The position numbers and the translations under genes were made by a program. From NCBI GenBank assembly GCA_002340515.1, contig DDMF01000073.1, forward strand, positions 8,193 through 21,447: 13,255 bases of DNA, written 5' to 3'. Numbering within the stretch: position 1 is the first letter of the stretch; every line of letters begins with the position of its first letter. The stretch is from Rhodobacteraceae bacterium UBA2553 (GTDB taxonomy: Bacteria > Pseudomonadota > Alphaproteobacteria > Rhodobacterales > Rhodobacteraceae). Positions 1-7,518 of this stretch are shown here, in pieces. The notes under the pieces are model-generated. The model made no database searches. It was not told the DNA's origin and was given only the letters and a program-made list of their open reading frames with translations.

Positions 1-604
1 GGGCCAGCCATGCTTCGCGGATGGGCGCAAAGCCATAGGTGGTGAACTGCGTTTCATAGTGCTGATACGCGGGCGCCAAAAGATCCAGAAACTCTTCCGG
101 GGTCACGATGGCACCGGTTTCCCCCGCCAAGCTGACCGGGGCCACGGCGCCGACCTCAACCTGTTCAGGTTTTGGCGCGTCCAGAAGGTTCACGCCGATC
201 CCGATGGCGATATGGCTCACGCCTTCGCCCATACCCGCGCTTTCAAGCAGAATACCCGCAACTTTGCCGCCATTTAGCAGAACGTCATTGGGCCATTTAA
301 GAGAAAAGGGTGCAGCGCGTCCGCAGGCCGCCACAAACGCATCAAAAAGGGCCAATGAGGCCACAAAGCTGCGCAGTGCCACCTGCTGTGGAGGCTCCGC
401 CGGGCGCATGACAAGAGTGGCTGAGAAATGTCCCTTGGGCGCGGTCCAGGCACGACCGCGACGGCCCCTGCCCTTGGTTTGTTCCTGCGCCAAGATCCAT
501 GTTGGACCAAGAAGACCCGGCGCGATGCGCCGGGCCTCTTCATTTGTGCTGTCAACGCAGGTCAGGATGTTTCGACCAACGCCTGTCGGCCAGTTATTTG
601 ACAA
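1..604 (-). CDS. birA: Biotin--[acetyl-CoA-carboxylase] ligase, 3' end cut by window
   Basis: This cytoplasmic enzyme makes biotinyl-AMP from biotin and ATP and attaches biotin to the carrier protein of biotin-dependent carboxylases. About 201 residues are visible; the family is usually about 240-250 when it lacks a DNA-binding domain. The frame shows VDSTN at residues 17-21, the biotin/ATP loop GRGRRGRAW at 45-53, KWPNDV at 103-108 and KVAGILLE at 114-121, all hallmark motifs. There is no N-terminal helix-turn-helix, so this is a ligase only, not the E. coli-type repressor. The start is chosen as TTG at 604-602, giving an 11-base overlap with the end of nuoN; no ATG occurs in this frame before about residue 66, which lies past the catalytic loop. 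No good Shine-Dalgarno sequence precedes the TTG, so translation probably depends on coupling to nuoN. The reading frame is open to the window edge at base 1. Confidence 0.93.
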   Translation of the reverse strand, partial: MSNNWPTGVGRNILTCVDSTNEEARRIAPGLLGPTWILAQEQTKGRGRRGRAWTAPKGHFSATLVMRPAEPPQQVALRSFVASLALFDAFVAACGRAAPFSLKWPNDVLLNGGKVAGILLESAGMGEGVSHIAIGIGVNLLDAPKPEQVEVGAVAPVSLAGETGAIVTPEEFLDLLAPAYQHYETQFTTYGFAPIREAWLA

Positions 605-2030
605 GAGCAGCCGCTGCAGCCTGTGCCGCACCCTCGATGCCAAAGAAGTTTACAAAACCAACCATCACGATCACAGCGGAGGCCATCAGGGCAGCCCAAG
701 CGGCGGGGGACATGTTGATTTCCACGCCTTCAACCTCGTCACCGAAATACATGAAGTACACGATGCGCAGGTAATAGAAGGCGCCAATGACCGATGCGAT
801 CACGGCCGCAACGGCAAGCCATGTCATACCCGCATTCACAGCGGCAATCAGCACACCGTATTTGGCAAAGAAGCCAAGCATCGGCGGCACACCCGCCAGC
901 GAGAACATCAAGACCAGCATCGCCAAAGCTTTTGCTTTCTCGGTCGAGGCCAGTTGGTTCAGGGCTGAGATGTCCGTGACCGGGCGGCCATCGCGTTCCA
1001 TCGACATAATGAAGGCAAAGGTGCCGACGTTCATGGCCACGTAAACGGCCATATATTGCAGCATCATCTGCACACCAAATTCGGTGCCAGCCGCAAGGCC
1101 CATCAGCGCAAAGCCCATGTGGGCGATGGAGGAATAAGCCATCAGGCGTTTGATGTTGGTTTGACCGATTGCCGCAAAGGCACCAAGGAACATGGAGAGA
1201 ACTGCCATCAACGCGATGATCTGGCTCCAATCCGAGATGGCGTTGCCAAAGGCATCAAACATGACGCGCGCGAAAAGACCCATCGCAGCCATCTTAGGGG
1301 CGGTTGCAAAGAAAGCTGTGACCGGAGTGGGCGCGCCTTCGTATACGTCCGGTGTCCACATGTGGAACGGCACAGCCGAGACTTTAAACGCAAGACCAGT
1401 GGCCACAAAGACCAAACCGATCAGCATGCCAAGGCCAACGTGGCCATCGTTAGCAGCGGCAAGGATTCCAGCGAAATCGGTGGTACCCGCATAGCCGTAG
1501 ACCAAAGATGAGCCGTAAAGCAGCAAACCCGAGGACAGCGCCCCCAGGACAAAGTACTTCATGCCCGCCTCGGTCGATTTCACGCTGTCGCGGTTCAAGG
1601 AGGCAACAACATAAAGCGACAAGGATTGCAGCTCGAGCCCCATATAAAGTGACATCAGGTTGCCCGCAGACACCATCATCATCATCCCAACAGTGCCCAA
1701 GGCCACAAGGATGGGGTACTCAAATTTCAGGATGCCACGACGCGCCATAGTCGCCTCGCCCACCACCAACACGGCAGCGGCGGCCAAGAGGATCGCCACT
1801 TTGGCAAAGCGTGCGTAAGCATCATCAAGGAACATACCGTTAAAGGCCGATGTGGCCCCCGACCCGCCTGCGATCATGATGGCAATCGCCACCATAACGC
1901 CCGCGGTGATCCAGGTGATTGTTTTGGCCAATGCGTCTTTGCCGGTATAGACCGCGCCCAACAGGGCGATCATGGCATAGACCGACAAGAGGATCTCAGG
2001 CAGAACCGTTTGAATGTCGACAGAGCTCAT
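594..2030 (-). CDS. nuoN: NADH-quinone oxidoreductase subunit N
   Basis: This is a membrane-arm subunit of complex I related to Mrp-type cation antiporters, one of the three antiporter-like proton channels. At 478 residues it has normal family length and is almost entirely hydrophobic helices. The conserved glutamate of the proton path is seen in GLELQSLSLY (E133). The central conserved region includes FKVSAVPFHMWTPDVYEGAP, with the channel lysine in its first residues, and the discontinuous-helix region IKRLMAYSSIAHMG follows. The ATG at 2030 is preceded by AAAGGGGAC, an adequate ribosome binding site, in the 11-base gap after nuoM. It is the last complex I gene of the operon; birA follows with an 11-base overlap. 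Nothing unusual is seen in the protein itself. Confidence 0.98.
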   Translation of the reverse strand: MSSVDIQTVLPEILLSVYAMIALLGAVYTGKDALAKTITWITAGVMVAIAIMIAGGSGATSAFNGMFLDDAYARFAKVAILLAAAAVLVVGEATMARRGILKFEYPILVALGTVGMMMMVSAGNLMSLYMGLELQSLSLYVVASLNRDSVKSTEAGMKYFVLGALSSGLLLYGSSLVYGYAGTTDFAGILAAANDGHVGLGMLIGLVFVATGLAFKVSAVPFHMWTPDVYEGAPTPVTAFFATAPKMAAMGLFARVMFDAFGNAISDWSQIIALMAVLSMFLGAFAAIGQTNIKRLMAYSSIAHMGFALMGLAAGTEFGVQMMLQYMAVYVAMNVGTFAFIMSMERDGRPVTDISALNQLASTEKAKALAMLVLMFSLAGVPPMLGFFAKYGVLIAAVNAGMTWLAVAAVIASVIGAFYYLRIVYFMYFGDEVEGVEINMSPAAWAALMASAVIVMVGFVNFFGIEGAAQAAAAALVK

Positions 2031-2041
2031 ATCCGTCCCCT

Positions 2042-3586
2042 TTAGTGCGACGTGGACGCGGCGGCCTCGACCAATTCGGTCGGAATCGCAGCGTGATAGT
2101 TGGAAAGAAGTGCCTCAACCGAGGGGCCGATGATATCGGTCACAAGGCTTGGGTAGACACCAAGAAGAAGGGTCATGGCCACAAGCGGCGCAAAGATCAT
2201 CCGCTCGCGTTTGTCCATATCAGTGATCGCCTTCAGGCTTTCCTTGATCAGGTCGCCAAAGACGACGCGACGATACAGGTAAAGCGCATAAGCGGCGGAC
2301 AGGATCACGCCCGAAGTGGCGACAAGCGCAACCCAAGTGTTGGCTTTGAACATGCCGACCAGCGTCAGGAACTCGCCCACAAACCCAGAGGTGCCCGGAA
2401 GCCCCACATTGGCCATGGTAAAGAACATGAAGATCAGCGCATAGGCCGGCATGCGTGTGGCAAGGCCCCCATAAGCGTCGATGTCACGAGTGTGCATCCG
2501 GTCGTAAATCACGCCCACACATAAGAAGAGTGCGCCCGAGATAAAGCCGTGGCTGATCATCTGGAAAATCGCACCATCAAGCCCCTGTTGGTTGAGCGAG
2601 AAGATACCGGCGGTCACATACCCCATGTGGGCCACCGATGAATAAGCGATCAGCTTTTTCATATCTTCCTGCACCAGTGCCACCAGTGACGTGTAAACAA
2701 TCGCGATCACCGAGATCCACAGCACAAAGGTGGCCATGGTTTCGACCCCAACCGGGAACATCGGCAGCGAGAACCGCAAGAAGCCGTAGCCGCCCATTTT
2801 CAACAGGATCGCCGCCAGAACAACGGAACCCGCCGTTGGCGCCTGAACGTGTGCATCCGGAAGCCAGGTGTGAACCGGCCACATCGGCATCTTCACTGCA
2901 AAGCTCGCAAAGAAGGCCAAGAAGAGCAGCGTCTGAATACCTCCTGCAATTTGCAGACCCAACAGCGAGAAGCTGTGGCTGTCAAACTGGTGATTGGCGA
3001 GCATTTCAAAGTCGGTGCTGCCCACTTCCAATGCCATGTAAACCATAGCGACCAGCATCAGAACCGAGCCGATGAAGGTATAGAGGAAGAATTTGAACGA
3101 CGCATAGATGCGGTTGGCCCCCCCCCAGATCCCGATGATCAGGAACATTGGGATCAGGCCGGCTTCGAAGAACAGGTAAAACAGCACCAGATCCAACGCC
3201 ATAAAGACGCCAAGCATCAGGGTTTCCAGAAGAAGGAAGGCAATCATGTATTCCTTCACGCGGGTTTTCACCCCCCAGCTCGCCCAGATCGTCAGCGGCA
3301 TCATGAAGGTTGTGAGCATCACAAACAGAACCGAAATCCCGTCGACACCCATTTTGTATTTCAGACCCATGATCCAGTCGCCCTCTTCCACGAACTGATA
3401 GCCCGTGTTGGCGCTGTCAAATCCGGTCAGGACCAACAGCGAGAAGAGGAAGGTGGCAACCGTGGCCGCAAGGGCCAGCCACTTTGCGTTACGCGCTGCG
3501 GCCTCGTCGTCACCGCGCAGGAACAGCGCAAGGATCACAGCCGCCACCAACGGCAAGAAGGTAATGATGGAAAGCAGGTTGTTCAT
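2042..3586 (-). CDS. nuoM: NADH-quinone oxidoreductase subunit M
   Basis: This is the antiporter-like subunit in the middle of the complex I membrane arm. The protein is 514 residues with about 14 hydrophobic segments. Channel residues are recognisable: glutamate E141 in YLFFEAGLIPM, a lysine in FAVKMPMWPVHTWLPDA, the following lysine in AAILLKMGGYG, and the motif MKKLIAYSSVAHMGY. The start is the ATG at 3586-3584, whose first base is the last base of the nuoL stop codon (TAATG); GGTGGG eight bases upstream can act as ribosome binding site. The frame is open further upstream to 3706, but those 40 codons lie inside nuoL and do not resemble NuoM, so they are excluded. The one-base stop/start overlap implies coupled translation of nuoL and nuoM. 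Confidence 0.98.
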   Translation of the reverse strand: MNNLLSIITFLPLVAAVILALFLRGDDEAAARNAKWLALAATVATFLFSLLVLTGFDSANTGYQFVEEGDWIMGLKYKMGVDGISVLFVMLTTFMMPLTIWASWGVKTRVKEYMIAFLLLETLMLGVFMALDLVLFYLFFEAGLIPMFLIIGIWGGANRIYASFKFFLYTFIGSVLMLVAMVYMALEVGSTDFEMLANHQFDSHSFSLLGLQIAGGIQTLLFLAFFASFAVKMPMWPVHTWLPDAHVQAPTAGSVVLAAILLKMGGYGFLRFSLPMFPVGVETMATFVLWISVIAIVYTSLVALVQEDMKKLIAYSSVAHMGYVTAGIFSLNQQGLDGAIFQMISHGFISGALFLCVGVIYDRMHTRDIDAYGGLATRMPAYALIFMFFTMANVGLPGTSGFVGEFLTLVGMFKANTWVALVATSGVILSAAYALYLYRRVVFGDLIKESLKAITDMDKRERMIFAPLVAMTLLLGVYPSLVTDIIGPSVEALLSNYHAAIPTELVEAAASTSH

Positions 3587-5724
3587 TAGTGCGACCCACC
3601 GTTCATAAGCATGAGTGAGACCAGAGCGACGATACCGATGATCATCGCGAAGGCATAGGTGAAGACGTAACCGGACTGTGCCCGACCCGCCATTTTGGTG
3701 AACCAAGGCACAATGCCCATCGCCACACCGTTCAGGAACCCGTCAATGGTCTGGGTGTCGCCGCGTTTCCAAAGGAAGCGTCCAATGGCAAAGGCTGGTT
3801 TCACAAAGAGCACGTCATAGATCTCGTCGAAGTACCATTTGTTCAGAAGGAAGTTGTAGACAAATGGGAAGGTGGCCGCCAACCGCTTGGGCAGGCTTGT
3901 GTTCACGATGTAGAACCAGAACGCCACGATGAAGCCGATGATCATCGCAATGAACGGCGACACTTTCACCCAATTGGGCGAATGGTGTGCGTCATCAATC
4001 ACGTGATTGTCCGGTGCCATGTAGATTGCGCCCATTGGGGCGGCATGGGTCATCGCCTCGCCATGATCCGTTCCGTGGTCAGCTGCTGCCGGGGCATGAT
4101 CGTCAGCAGGTGCTGCATCATGTCCGTCTGCCGCTGGGGCGTGATCATCAGCCGGGGCCGCGTCACCGTGACCGGTATCTGCCGCCGCCACTTCGTGGCT
4201 TTCGATGCCAAAGAAATGGTTGACCTTGTGGTGATCGCCAAAGAACGAACCATACCAGATCATACCCGCAAAGATCGACCCAACCGCCAGAACACCCAGC
4301 GGGATGGTCATCACCAGCGGGCTTTCATGCGCGTGATCATGCGTATGCTTGTCGCCGCGCGCTTTGCCATAAAAGGTCATGAACATCAGACGCCAGCTGT
4401 AGAAACTGGTGAACAGCGCGGCAATCACCAGCATCCAGAAGGCATATCCGCCATTGGTGCCTGCATAGGCGCTCTCAATAATTGCGTCTTTTGACAGGAA
4501 GCCTGCGAAACCAATGGTGGTCAGCGGAATGCCAACACCGGTGATGGCCAGCGTGCCGATCATCATCGCCCAGAAAGTGATGGGAAGTTTCTTACGCAGG
4601 TTGCCATAGTTCCGCATGTCTTGTTCGTGATGCATCCCGTGAATGACCGAACCGGCCCCAAGAAAGAGCATCGCCTTAAAGAACGCGTGTGTGAACAGGT
4701 GGAACATCGCAACCGAGTAAACACCCACGCCCGCCGCCACAAACATGTAGCCAAGCTGAGACATGGTTGAATAGGCAATCACGCGTTTGATGTCGTTTTG
4801 CACCAGACCGATGGTCGCGGCGACAAAAGCTGTGGTTGCGCCCAGAAAAGTGATGAACGCGGTGGCCTCCGGTGCATGTTCCATCAACGGCGACATGCGA
4901 CAGACAAGGAAGACACCAGCCGTCACCATGGTCGCGGCGTGGATCAGCGCCGACACAGGGGTCGGGCCTTCCATCGCGTCAGGCAACCAAGTGTGCAGGA
5001 ACAACTGAGCTGATTTGCCCATCGCACCGACGAACAAAAGGAACGCCAGAAGATTGGCAGCATTCCACTCGGTCCAGAGGAACGTAATGTTGGTTTCCGC
5101 CAGCATTGGCACCGCCGCAAACACATCGTCGAACCGAATGCTGTCGGTCATGTAGAACAGGCCAAAGATACCAAGCGCAAAGCCAAAGTCACCTACACGG
5201 TTGACCACAAAGGCTTTGATCGCCGCCGCATTTGCCGATGGTTTCTTATAGTAGAAGCCAATCAGCAGATAAGAGGCCACACCCACGCCTTCCCACCCAA
5301 AGAACATCTGCAACAGATTGTCCGAGGTCACCAACATCAGCATGGTGAAAGTAAAGAAGCTGAGGTAAGCGAAGAACCGGGGGCGATAGCTTTCGCCCTC
5401 AAACTGCGGATCATGCGCCATGTAACCCATGGAATAAAGGTGGACCAAAGACGACACCGTGGTCACAACGATCAACATGATGGCGGTCAGACGGTCCAGA
5501 CGGATCGACCAATCCACATTCAAGCTGCCCGATTGCACCCAGTTCATCAGGTGTACGGTTTGCGGCTCTTCAAGCCCAAAGAAAATCGACCACGACAAGG
5601 CCGCCGCGAGGAAAAGAAGCGCGGTTGTCAAAACCTGCGCGCCTTTGTCCCCGATCACGCGATGGCCGAAGCCTGCGATCAGCGCACCAATGAGCGGCGC
5701 AAAGAGAACGATCTGTGCTGCCAT
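3586..5724 (-). CDS. nuoL: NADH-quinone oxidoreductase subunit L, with His-rich insert
   Basis: This is the distal antiporter-like subunit of complex I, carrying the long lateral helix along the membrane arm. It has 712 residues, about 100 more than E. coli NuoL. Conserved residues include E145 in FFGWEGVGVAS, K237 in GAMGKSAQLFLHTW, LPDAMEGPTPVSALIHAATMV at 247-267 and IKRVIAYSTMSQLGYM at 312-327. The C-terminal part has a hydrophobic helix (about 587-607), an amphipathic stretch (about 610-680) that should be the lateral helix, and a last membrane helix (about 688-708). The extra length is mostly a hydrophilic His/Asp/Ala-rich insert at about 509-582 with a repeated 12-residue unit; a short HTHDHAHE patch lies at 460-467. 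From the usual 16-helix topology the large insert would face the periplasm (inference). It starts 4 bases after nuoK and shares one base with nuoM. Confidence 0.98.
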   Translation of the reverse strand: MAAQIVLFAPLIGALIAGFGHRVIGDKGAQVLTTALLFLAAALSWSIFFGLEEPQTVHLMNWVQSGSLNVDWSIRLDRLTAIMLIVVTTVSSLVHLYSMGYMAHDPQFEGESYRPRFFAYLSFFTFTMLMLVTSDNLLQMFFGWEGVGVASYLLIGFYYKKPSANAAAIKAFVVNRVGDFGFALGIFGLFYMTDSIRFDDVFAAVPMLAETNITFLWTEWNAANLLAFLLFVGAMGKSAQLFLHTWLPDAMEGPTPVSALIHAATMVTAGVFLVCRMSPLMEHAPEATAFITFLGATTAFVAATIGLVQNDIKRVIAYSTMSQLGYMFVAAGVGVYSVAMFHLFTHAFFKAMLFLGAGSVIHGMHHEQDMRNYGNLRKKLPITFWAMMIGTLAITGVGIPLTTIGFAGFLSKDAIIESAYAGTNGGYAFWMLVIAALFTSFYSWRLMFMTFYGKARGDKHTHDHAHESPLVMTIPLGVLAVGSIFAGMIWYGSFFGDHHKVNHFFGIESHEVAAADTGHGDAAPADDHAPAADGHDAAPADDHAPAAADHGTDHGEAMTHAAPMGAIYMAPDNHVIDDAHHSPNWVKVSPFIAMIIGFIVAFWFYIVNTSLPKRLAATFPFVYNFLLNKWYFDEIYDVLFVKPAFAIGRFLWKRGDTQTIDGFLNGVAMGIVPWFTKMAGRAQSGYVFTYAFAMIIGIVALVSLMLMNGGSH
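4084..4164 (-). repeat. Two-copy 36-bp coding repeat within nuoL insert
   Basis: Residues 521-532 (bases 4164-4129) and 536-547 (bases 4119-4084) of NuoL both read DAAPADDHAPAA, with a three-residue spacer DGH between them (period 45 bases). The copies are identical in protein, but 8 of the 12 codons differ. All eight differences are single third-position synonymous changes. Surrounding residues are also rich in His, Asp and Ala. The pattern points to an old duplication with the peptide kept by selection, rather than a recent slippage event. Confidence 0.9.
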
Positions 5725-5728
5725 TGCC

Positions 5729-6034
5729 TCAGCCTTTCATCACGTTGACGTCTTCCACGGCAATCGAGCCGCGGTTACGGAAGAAGCTGACGAGGATCGC
5801 AAGACCAATTGCGGCCTCAGCCGCGGCCACCGTCAGCACAAAGAGGGTGAAAACTTGACCAGTGAGATCCCCAAGGAAGCTTGAAAACGCCACCAGATTG
5901 ATGTTCACCGCCAAAAGCATCAGCTCGATCGACATCAACAAAATGATGACGTTCTTGCGGTTCAGGAACAGCCCGAAAATGCCGATGACGAACAAAGCCG
6001 CCGCGACGCCCAAATAATGTTCAAGTCCAACCAT
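5729..6034 (-). CDS. nuoK: NADH-quinone oxidoreductase subunit K
   Basis: This small membrane-arm subunit (homologue of mitochondrial ND4L) contributes buried glutamates to the proton path. Its 101 residues and three hydrophobic helices match the family length. Expected features are present: FGLFLNRKNVIILLMSIELMLLAVN, with the first conserved glutamate in SIELM (helix 2), and VAAAEAAIGLAILV with the second glutamate (helix 3). The ATG at 6034 is preceded by AAGGGAACAG, a reasonable ribosome binding site. A 73-base gap separates it from nuoJ upstream, larger than the other gaps between subunit genes here. It ends 4 bases before nuoL, whose ribosome binding site GAGG overlaps the nuoK stop codon. 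Confidence 0.98.
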   Translation of the reverse strand: MVGLEHYLGVAAALFVIGIFGLFLNRKNVIILLMSIELMLLAVNINLVAFSSFLGDLTGQVFTLFVLTVAAAEAAIGLAILVSFFRNRGSIAVEDVNVMKG

Positions 6035-6107
6035 TATGTTCTGTTCCCTTCTTGGCCCGCGCAGATCGCTGACCCCTTCAATTCGTGTGTTCTATCCAAC
6101 GACATGG
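6035..6107 (-). other. nuoJ-nuoK intergenic spacer
   Basis: This is a 73-base non-coding gap between the nuoJ stop and the nuoK start. I see the nuoK ribosome binding site (AAGGGA, about 6046-6041) near its end. At its start a weak four-base stem (GGTC/GACC) spans the nuoJ stop. I see no convincing promoter or terminator. Confidence 0.6.
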
Positions 6108-6722
6108 TCACAGACCCTGCCCCGGTTTCACGTCGATGACTTCCATCGCCTTGGCCGGATCGCGGTGCATCTGGGCAATCACATTCTGGCGTTTCACATT
6201 GGTGCGGTGACGCAGTGTCAGCACAATCGCCCCAATCATCGCGACCAAAAGGATCAGGCCGGAGAGTTGGAACAAGAGGATGTAGTCAGTGTACAGCACC
6301 AGACCCAGCGCCTCGGTGTTGTGGATTTCTGAAATCGCTGGCGTGATCGACTGACGCGCGGCCTCGGCCCCATCTGCAAACACCCAGGTGCCAAAGATTG
6401 TGCCCAGTTCCATCAAGAGGATGACACCAATCAGCATTGCGATCGGCAGCGACTGCGCGATTTCGGCCTTCAACTCGGCAAAGTCGACATCCAGCATCAT
6501 CACGACAAACAAGAACAGAACCGCCACGGCGCCGACGTAAACGATCATCAAAAGCATCGCGACAAATTCCGCACCAAGCAGCACGAAAAGACCGGTTGCG
6601 CCCACAAAGGCGGTGATCAACCACAGAACCGAATGCACGGGATTGCGTGCCATAACGGTGAAAAATCCACCCGTGACCGTGGTCAGGGCAAAGAGGTAAA
6701 AAGCGTAATCGGCAACGCTCAT
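6108..6722 (-). CDS. nuoJ: NADH-quinone oxidoreductase subunit J
   Basis: This membrane-arm subunit (ND6 homologue) includes the helix with a pi-bulge that links quinone chemistry to the proton channels. It has 204 residues, typical for alphaproteobacteria, with about five hydrophobic helices. The signature is the helix-3 segment MLLMIVYVGAVAVLFLFVVM followed by MLD. An N-terminal RNPVHSVLWL segment is also typical. The C-terminal tail (about residues 165-204) is hydrophilic and basic-to-mixed, and should lie outside the membrane. The ATG at 6722-6720 overlaps the stop codon of the preceding CMD-fold gene in an ATGA arrangement, so translation is probably coupled to that gene. That makes the upstream gene an integral part of the operon rather than a silent passenger. 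Confidence 0.97.
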   Translation of the reverse strand: MSVADYAFYLFALTTVTGGFFTVMARNPVHSVLWLITAFVGATGLFVLLGAEFVAMLLMIVYVGAVAVLFLFVVMMLDVDFAELKAEIAQSLPIAMLIGVILLMELGTIFGTWVFADGAEAARQSITPAISEIHNTEALGLVLYTDYILLFQLSGLILLVAMIGAIVLTLRHRTNVKRQNVIAQMHRDPAKAMEVIDVKPGQGL

Positions 6723-7126
6723 GCGTTCCCCTCCTCATTTTCGTCAAACACAGCTTGCGCCAGTTCTAAGGCCCGGGTCATGGCCGGGAGGCCGCCGAGC
6801 ATCGACATTTGATAGATCACTTCCGCGATCTCTTTTTCAGTGGCCCCAGCTTCAAGCGCATGGCGCACGGTCAATTTGATCTGCGCGTCGGCTTGTGACC
6901 CAAGCACGGTCAGGCCAGCCAATGTGACCAACATCCGCGTCTTTGCGTCCAGACCATCTTTGTTGAAGGCATTGCCAAACATCATATCCATCATGTCTTT
7001 CGGCATAGTGGGCATGAGCTTGTCAAAGCCTTGGGGCTTAAACGTCTCCAATGCAGGGTTGAAGTTGCGGAGCATCTCCTGCCCCTGCTCCATCATCTGC
7101 GCGTATAGTTTCGAGAAATCGTTCAC
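6719..7126 (-). CDS. CMD-fold (carboxymuconolactone decarboxylase-like) protein, copy 2
   Basis: This is a soluble 135-residue protein of the carboxymuconolactone decarboxylase-like (CMD/AhpD-like) superfamily; its substrate is unknown. The core at about residues 58-126 has DAKTRMLVTLAGLTVLG, then an Ala-rich helix, then EIAEVIYQMSMLGGLPAM, the typical family pattern. It contains no cysteine, so it cannot do AhpD-type CxxC peroxidase chemistry. At the place where its neighbour has the family's usual histidine (MIHVKAA) it has threonine (KLTVRHA), so decarboxylase activity is also doubtful. The first 50 residues are an extra Met-rich amphipathic region unlike its neighbour. The start is GTG at 7126-7124, overlapping the previous stop as GTGA; its own stop overlaps the nuoJ start as ATGA. 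Over a 68-residue core it matches copy 1 at 34 positions, so the two are paralogues. A scaffold or partner role for copy 1 is possible but is inference. Confidence 0.85.
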   Translation of the reverse strand: MNDFSKLYAQMMEQGQEMLRNFNPALETFKPQGFDKLMPTMPKDMMDMMFGNAFNKDGLDAKTRMLVTLAGLTVLGSQADAQIKLTVRHALEAGATEKEIAEVIYQMSMLGGLPAMTRALELAQAVFDENEEGNA

Positions 7127-7518
7127 GCTGAACCCTCCGCATCAAAGACATCCATCGCGGCGTTGAGCGCGTTGAACATCGCCGGCATCCCTCCGTAAAG
7201 GGACATTTGATAGATCGCCTCTGCAATCTCTTCCCGGCTCAATCCCAACGCGCGGGCGGCCTTTACATGGATCATCAGCTGCGGGCGTGTCTGACCACCT
7301 TGGGCAGTCAATGCCGCAATGGTCAAAAGCTCGCGTGTCTTTTCATCCAACACGCCGCGGGGATAGATCCGGCCATTCATTTCGACCAGGTCGCGCGACA
7401 GACCAGGAAGCAACGCGCCATAACGGGCGTGCAAAGCATCTTCCATTCCGGGGTTTGTTGCCTCGGTGAATGCTTTGCCCTTGTCATAGGCGCTTCTGAT
7501 GTCGTCGTGCGCAGTCAT
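7123..7518 (-). CDS. CMD-fold (carboxymuconolactone decarboxylase-like) protein, copy 1
   Basis: This is a soluble 131-residue protein with the carboxymuconolactone decarboxylase-like pattern: DEKTRELLTIAALTAQGG (from about residue 57), the histidine-containing helix QLMIHVKAARALG, and REEIAEAIYQMSLYGGMPAM followed by a helical C-terminus. True gamma-carboxymuconolactone decarboxylases act in protocatechuate catabolism and AhpD members reduce peroxiredoxin. This protein has no cysteine, which rules out the AhpD mechanism, and it sits among respiratory genes rather than aromatic-catabolic ones. Its specific function is therefore unknown. It starts at ATG 7518-7516, overlapping the nuoI stop (ATGA), and its stop overlaps the GTG start of copy 2 (GTGA). 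Being locked between nuoI and nuoJ by 4-base overlaps suggests co-production with complex I, perhaps for assembly, redox protection or quinone-related chemistry (inference only). Confidence 0.87.
   Translation of the reverse strand: MTAHDDIRSAYDKGKAFTEATNPGMEDALHARYGALLPGLSRDLVEMNGRIYPRGVLDEKTRELLTIAALTAQGGQTRPQLMIHVKAARALGLSREEIAEAIYQMSLYGGMPAMFNALNAAMDVFDAEGSA

Noticed and set aside
274..555. Minus-strand frame of 93 codons
   Set aside because: It is an out-of-frame shadow; the frame next to it gives the biotin ligase motifs GRGRRGR and KWPNDV.
108..968. Plus-strand open frame of 286 codons
   Set aside because: It lies opposite birA and nuoN, has a low-complexity composition typical of an antisense shadow, and shows no domain or ribosome binding site.
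2849..3589. Plus-strand open frame of 246 codons, rich in Gln, His and Glu
   Set aside because: It is the mirror of the membrane-helix codons of nuoM; the composition is explained by reading hydrophobic codons backwards.
3587..3706. N-terminal extension of nuoM
   Set aside because: It overlaps nuoL and encodes a basic hydrophilic stretch unlike NuoM; ATG 3586 has a ribosome binding site and a stop/start overlap.
6719..7518. AhpD-type peroxidase function for the CMD-fold pair
   Set aside because: Neither protein contains a cysteine, and AhpD activity needs a CxxC pair.
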